DNA of 55,543 bases from an uncultured Clostridia bacterium (lineage in GTDB: Bacteria > Bacillota > Clostridia > Oscillospirales > CAG-272): positions 1 to 55,543 of the forward strand of contig CALWJX010000009.1 in NCBI GenBank assembly GCA_944381085.1. Direction: 5' to 3'. Shown here piece after piece: positions 51,809 through 55,543 of this stretch (position 1 is the stretch's first letter; each line of letters starts with the position of its first letter). The notes under the pieces were generated by a model. That model saw nothing but the letters and a program-made list of their open reading frames with translations, searched no databases and had not been told where the DNA came from. The translations under genes were made by a program, and so were the position numbers.

Positions 51809-52249
51809 TTATGATTCGGACGGATTTTTGTCATCTTCATCTATTATGCATCCGAGAGGCGAGCCGCAGGCGGGACAAACAAGGGATTCCGCGTTTACCG
51901 ACTCGTCAAAGCAAACTGTTTCTCCGCAGGACGGGCAAACGATTTCATAATAGTCTTCACCGTCGTCGCAGTCCGCAAAACAACTGTCGCAATTTCCGTC
52001 GCATTCGTCCTCTTCGTCGCCGTCGTCATTGTCAAACAGGATTTCCTCAATGTCTCCGAGGTCTTCGTCTATTTCCTCGATATAGCTGCCGAGGTCGTCC
52101 ATATCCTCCTGCATTTCGGATATCTGTTCCGCCATATCCGAGCACAATGCCAGAAGCTCTTTTATAAGCCTTGCCTCCGCGGAGGTCTCGTCAAGAGCCA
52201 ATCCTTCCGCGAGTCCTTTGATGTACGCCGCTTTTTCGGTGAGTTCCAT
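51809..52249 (-). CDS. CD1247-type protein with acidic middle and zinc ribbons
   Basis: A 146-residue protein starting MELTEKAAYIKGLAEGLALDE, the typical N-terminus of the CD1247 family of Clostridia. Its helical N-terminal domain (to about 75) is followed by a very acidic stretch, a small Cys cluster (CDGNCDSCFADC) and a rubredoxin/zinc-ribbon pair CPSCGETVCF and CPACGSPLGC. Function is unknown; metal binding is expected. The ORF is open to 52273, but ATG 52249 has GGAAAGG at the right distance and gives the family start. It lies downstream of efp, its frequent neighbour. Confidence 0.8.
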   Translation of the reverse strand: MELTEKAAYIKGLAEGLALDETSAEARLIKELLALCSDMAEQISEMQEDMDDLGSYIEEIDEDLGDIEEILFDNDDGDEEDECDGNCDSCFADCDDGEDYYEIVCPSCGETVCFDESVNAESLVCPACGSPLGCIIDEDDKNPSES

Positions 52250-52401
52250 TGTATTTACCTTTCCTTTCCGCATAAGGTGTTTTTATCATAGCCGAGATAT
52301 CAGAAGACTGAATATAAGGCGGATAAAAATACTGTTGAACCTGTAATTTTAAAATATACGGAAAACCCGCCGACGCGAATTTTCCGCACTTTTGTTGTTT
52401 G

Positions 52402-52959
52402 TTAAGCGCGGGAGAGATATTCTCCTGTGCGCGTGTCTATTTTCAAAACGTCTCCCACATTTATGAACAGCGGAACTTTGATAACCGCTCCGGTCTCAAG
52501 TGTGGCGGGCTTAAGTGTGTTTGTAGCGGTGTTTCCCGCAAATCCGGGGTCTGTTTCTGTGACCGCAAGCTCAACGAAGATAGGGGGCTCTACGCCGAAT
52601 ACGTTGCCCTTGTATGAAATGATCTTGCACATCATCTCTTCCTTTACGAATTTGAACGCGTCGCCGAGCTTGTCCCGGTTGAGAGGAAGCATGTCGAATG
52701 TTTCCATATCCATGAAATAGTAAAGGTCGCCGTCATTGTATGAATATTGCATATCTTTTCTTTCAATGTAAGCGTTTTCAAACTTATCAGTAGGGCTGAA
52801 TGTTTTTTCCACAACGGCTCCCGAAATTACGTTCTTAAGCTTTGTGCGCACAAATGCCGCTCCCTTGCCGGGCTTTACATGCTGGAATTCGATGACCTGA
52901 TACACGCTACCATCCATTTCAAAAGTTACACCGTTCTTGAAATCGCCGGCTACTACCAT
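52402..52959 (-). CDS. efp: Elongation factor P
   Basis: EF-P rescues ribosomes stalled at polyproline. The 185-residue protein has three beta barrels and the tip loop VKPGKGAAF with the candidate modified lysine at position 32. The PGKG context resembles the Bacillus type, whose Lys32 carries a 5-aminopentanol group; the modifying enzymes are not in the window. GGAGG lies 10 nt before ATG 52959, and a promoter lies 84 bp upstream. Confidence 0.97.
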   Translation of the reverse strand: MVVAGDFKNGVTFEMDGSVYQVIEFQHVKPGKGAAFVRTKLKNVISGAVVEKTFSPTDKFENAYIERKDMQYSYNDGDLYYFMDMETFDMLPLNRDKLGDAFKFVKEEMMCKIISYKGNVFGVEPPIFVELAVTETDPGFAGNTATNTLKPATLETGAVIKVPLFINVGDVLKIDTRTGEYLSRA

Positions 52960-53042
52960 ACAGAAAATACCTCCAAAAAATCGAATCGCGTACCCATTTT
53001 ACAATGAGACGAGTTATATATTGATTACATAAATTACATTTT

Positions 53043-53071
53043 ATTATATACTGTTTGAGGACACAATTCAA
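53043..53071 (-). promoter_or_regulatory. SigA-type promoter for efp
   Basis: On the minus strand TTGAAT (53066-53071), 17 bp, TATAAT (53043-53048). Leader about 85 nt. Confidence 0.75.
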
Positions 53072-53125
53072 TAAATATTAAAATCCAAAGTGTAAACTTT
53101 TTGTTATGATATTAATGACGATTTG

Positions 53126-53683
53126 TTATCTGTCCGATACGTTGAATTTCATAAGCACATTGGAGTCAAAATCCTTGACCTTAAATTCACCGGAATCGTA
53201 AATCATATACGTTTTGGGGTTATTTTCCTTAGGCAAGGATACCGAACCGGGGTTTACGCAGACTGTTTTTCCCCTTATTTCTTTTTTAAAAACATGAGTA
53301 TGACCGTATAAAAATACGGTGTTGCCGGTCAGAGGAGGGAGCGTGTCGGGATTGTATATGTGCCCGTGTGACATAAACAGATTCAGATTGCAGTCGCCGT
53401 CGTATACCTGAGAGTATACCGAAAGAATCGGAAATTCAAGCACCATGGCGTCCACCTCGGTGTCGCAGTTTCCTCTTACGCAAATAAGTGAATCTTTGTT
53501 GGAATTGAGCAACGAAATCACCTGCTTGGGATTGTAGTTTTCCGGAAGGGGATTGCGCGGTCCGTGGTAAAGAATGTCTCCCAGAATGAGAATTTTATCG
53601 ACATTTTCTTTTTCGGCGGAGGACAGCATTGCCTCGCAGCATTTGCCGTCCCCGTGTATGTCGGATGCTATCAGCAGTCTCAT
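53126..53683 (-). CDS. YfcE-type metallophosphodiesterase
   Basis: A 185-residue calcineurin-like phosphoesterase of the YfcE/MJ0936 type. Metal motifs in order are SDIHGD, GDILYHGPRN, GNCDTE, SHGH and GHTHV. E. coli YfcE is a manganese-dependent phosphodiesterase on artificial substrates; the native substrate is unknown. It overlaps the end of proA by 4 bp, so it is translationally coupled to it. No terminator is obvious after it. Confidence 0.9.
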   Translation of the reverse strand: MRLLIASDIHGDGKCCEAMLSSAEKENVDKILILGDILYHGPRNPLPENYNPKQVISLLNSNKDSLICVRGNCDTEVDAMVLEFPILSVYSQVYDGDCNLNLFMSHGHIYNPDTLPPLTGNTVFLYGHTHVFKKEIRGKTVCVNPGSVSLPKENNPKTYMIYDSGEFKVKDFDSNVLMKFNVSDR

Positions 53684-54936
53684 CTTATCTGTCCTTCCCC
53701 GGTAATGAGATATTTTTGAGTGGTAAGAGCATCGACTCCCATGGGACCTCTCGCGTGAAGCTTTTGGGTAGAGATACCTATTTCGGCTCCGAAGCCGAAT
53801 TCCCCGCCGTCGGTAAATCTTGTTGACGCATTTACGTATACCGCCGCGGAATCTACCATGCTGCGGAATTTCTGCGCGTCTTTCGCGGAATTGGTAATGA
53901 TTGCCTCACTGTGCCCCGTGCTGTATTTGTTGATATGTTCAATAGCCTCGTCGGTGGAATCTACTATTTTTACCGCGAGAATCATGTCGTCGTACTCGGT
54001 CTTATAGTCCTCCTCGGTCGCCTCTTTTATACCGGGGAGTATAGCAAGAGTTCTTTCGCAGCCCCTCAGCTCAAGACCGTATTTTGACTCGGTCGCGGCT
54101 TTGAAATTCTTTAAAAATTTATCGGCGACGTCCGAATGAACAAGCAGAGTTTCAATGGCGTTGCAGACCGCGGGACGCGAGCATTTTGCGTTTATGGCGA
54201 CTGACAGCGCCATATCAAGGTCGGCGGAACTGTCCACGTACAGGTGACAGTTTCCCGCTCCGGTCTCGATTGTGGGCACCTTGGAGTTTTTTACCACAGC
54301 TTCGATGAGCCGCTTGCTCCCCCTGGGGATGAGTACATCAACGCAGTCTTTCATGGACATGAGCGCGTTTGCGCTTTCATGACCCTGTCCGGGTTCAATA
54401 AAGCCTAAGACGTCCGGAGATATATTGCATTCGGATAAAGCTTCTTTCATCGCGCATACCAAGGCAAGGTTGGTGAATATCGCCTCTTTTCCTCCCCTGA
54501 GCACTACGGCGTTCCCGGTTTTTATGCAGAGCGCCGCCGCGTCCACCGTTACGTTGGGACGGGCTTCATATATCATAGCCACAACGCCGAGCGGTACTTT
54601 TTCGCAGCATATCTCAAGACCGCAGGCGGTCGTGGTCACACTTCCCGAGCCGATAGGGTCGGGAAGCTTTATAAGCGAAACTAACGAGTCGCGGATTCCG
54701 TCAATTCTTTCCTTATTGAGCATAAGACGGTCAAGCATCGGCGCGGGAATGCCGTTTTTCTTGGCGTTGATTAGGTCTTTTTTGTTTTCCGAAATTATTT
54801 CGTCGCATTTGATTTTTAGCTTTTCGGCTATTTTTTCAAGTACTTGATTTTTGCTTTTCGTGTTTAAGATGGCAAGGTTTTTTGACGCCGCTTTTGCCGC
54901 GCGGCATATAGCTTCTGTTTTTTCGTAGGTCGTCAT
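53680..54936 (-). CDS. proA: Glutamate-5-semialdehyde (gamma-glutamyl phosphate) reductase
   Basis: ProA reduces gamma-glutamyl phosphate to the semialdehyde in proline synthesis. The 418 residues have the aldehyde dehydrogenase fold with EARPNVTVDAAALCIKTGNAVVLRGGKEA, LIPRGSKRLIEAV, the catalytic Cys in SRPAVCNAIETLLVH and FTDGGEFGFGAEIGISTQKLHARGPMG. proB is not adjacent, though the usual order is proB-proA. The start ATG 54936 is 6 bp after the preceding gene; its SD lies inside that gene. Confidence 0.97.
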   Translation of the reverse strand: MTTYEKTEAICRAAKAASKNLAILNTKSKNQVLEKIAEKLKIKCDEIISENKKDLINAKKNGIPAPMLDRLMLNKERIDGIRDSLVSLIKLPDPIGSGSVTTTACGLEICCEKVPLGVVAMIYEARPNVTVDAAALCIKTGNAVVLRGGKEAIFTNLALVCAMKEALSECNISPDVLGFIEPGQGHESANALMSMKDCVDVLIPRGSKRLIEAVVKNSKVPTIETGAGNCHLYVDSSADLDMALSVAINAKCSRPAVCNAIETLLVHSDVADKFLKNFKAATESKYGLELRGCERTLAILPGIKEATEEDYKTEYDDMILAVKIVDSTDEAIEHINKYSTGHSEAIITNSAKDAQKFRSMVDSAAVYVNASTRFTDGGEFGFGAEIGISTQKLHARGPMGVDALTTQKYLITGEGQIR

Positions 54937-54942
54937 TTTTTA

Positions 54943-55503
54943 TCAGCTTTCCTTTATCAAAACTTTCTCAATTTGTGAAACATAAAATCTGTGAAAATCA
55001 TTATTTGCGTAGTTGGACAGGGGAGAGATATCGGTGAAGGCGTCTTTTTTCAGATCGTCGGCGTAAAGCTTTTTGCATACGATAACTATTTCCGACTGTT
55101 CAATGCAGGGTACGTTGTCGTATTGGAAGACCGTAAGCCCCGCGTTTTTCAGTTTATCCTCATTTTTCCCGGAATGCGAACCGCAGTAATTCAAAGCAGA
55201 CCTGTATTTTTCTCCCGGAAAACACAGGGAATATCTGTCGTTTTCTTCAATAAGCCCGAAAGTATATCTTTGAGGTCGGATAAATACGGTGCAGACGGGC
55301 TTGCCCCAGAGTATTCCGGCGCATCCCCAGCTGGCGGTCATGGCGTTGGCGCCGCTTTGACTGTTTTTGTCAGGGAGAGTTATCAGCATCCAGCTTTTGC
55401 CTATAAGCTCAAAAAGGTTTCTGTCAAGCGCTTCGGGCAGAATTTCTTTGAATTTTTCCATAATTGCTGGTATAATTAAATCACCCCCCAGCAAGTGATT
55501 CAA
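54943..55503 (-). CDS. Flavin reductase-like FMN-binding protein
   Basis: A 186-residue flavoprotein-type sequence. LITLPDKNSQSGANAMTASWGCAGILWGKPVCTVFIRP matches the FMN-binding core of the flavin reductase-like family, and YSLCFPGEKY and GSHSGKNEDK follow. Its partner reaction is unknown. The start is uncertain. TTG 55503 has AAAGGA 10 nt upstream, whereas ATG 55461, which gives the more family-like start MEKFKEILPEA, has only GGGGGGTG about 20 nt upstream. That G-run lies inside an inverted repeat TGCTGG/CCAGCA (minus strand, about 55464-55492). It is the first of three genes read toward proA and yfcE. Confidence 0.78.
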   Translation of the reverse strand: MNHLLGGDLIIPAIMEKFKEILPEALDRNLFELIGKSWMLITLPDKNSQSGANAMTASWGCAGILWGKPVCTVFIRPQRYTFGLIEENDRYSLCFPGEKYRSALNYCGSHSGKNEDKLKNAGLTVFQYDNVPCIEQSEIVIVCKKLYADDLKKDAFTDISPLSNYANNDFHRFYVSQIEKVLIKES

Positions 55504-55543
55504 TTACACAAAATCCTTTCATAAAATTAAAGAATGTGATATA

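Noticed and set aside
1..55543. CRISPR arrays, rRNA genes, integrases, transposases or prophage genes
   Set aside because: I saw no direct-repeat spacer arrays, no rRNA-like sequence and no recognisable mobile-element proteins anywhere in the window.

Overview
The window looks like a chromosomal segment of a spore-forming, anaerobic-type Clostridia (Bacillota) genome of moderate GC. The evidence is gene order: two blocks match conserved Bacillota loci known from Bacillus subtilis. The first is miaB-ricA(ymcA)-mutS-mutL (2085-9044). The second is yicC-remA-rpoZ-priA-def-fmt-rsmB-rlmN-PASTA-rsgA-thiN-spoVM (30966-43145). A 29-residue SpoVM gene directly after thiN argues for endospore formation. 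Promoters are typical SigA type (TTGACA, 16-18 bp, TATAAT) and ribosome binding sites are AAGGAGG-like.

Layout. 1-1166 (minus) is the 5' part of a P-type cation ATPase cut by the window edge. It is preceded by an intrinsic terminator that overlaps an Asp-rich 32-residue leader ORF (1256-1354), and further upstream by tRNA-Leu(GAG). 2085-13832 (plus) carries RNA modification (miaB, tgt), mismatch repair (mutS, mutL), the RNase Y accessory factor RicA, a HAD phosphatase and the TldD/PmbA protease pair. 14221-15774 is RNase Y behind its own promoter and a leader hairpin. 16048-21889 (minus) is a three-gene operon: a TerB_N/TerB_C-like protein, a BrxD-like ATPase and an Lhr/BrxHI-like helicase. 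It looks like a compact DNA-processing or phage-defence module and has no other BREX gene beside it. 22240-24555 encodes a surface lipoprotein and a small partner. 24754-29008 (minus) holds a GH127-like glycosidase, a duplicated DUF1538 membrane protein and a tandem PII-like protein.

29301-43145 (plus) starts with glycyl-tRNA synthetase and runs through the housekeeping block. Compared with B. subtilis the block lacks gmk, coaBC, prpC and rpe. The PrkC kinase is replaced by a membrane PASTA protein without a kinase domain, and a YugP-type zinc peptidase is inserted between fmt and rsmB. 43186-45195 is a YgiQ-type radical SAM protein. 45692-51699 encodes a 1180-residue modular surface protein and a GH99/GH71-like lipoprotein. 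51809-55503 (minus) holds a CD1247-type zinc-ribbon protein, EF-P, a YfcE-type phosphodiesterase, ProA and a flavin reductase-like protein.

The most interesting items are the leader-peptide attenuator in front of the cation ATPase, the TerB/BrxD/BrxHI-like operon, the kinase-less PASTA protein at the PrkC locus, and the PII/DUF1538 pair. Functions are read from motifs and gene order only; no database search was run.
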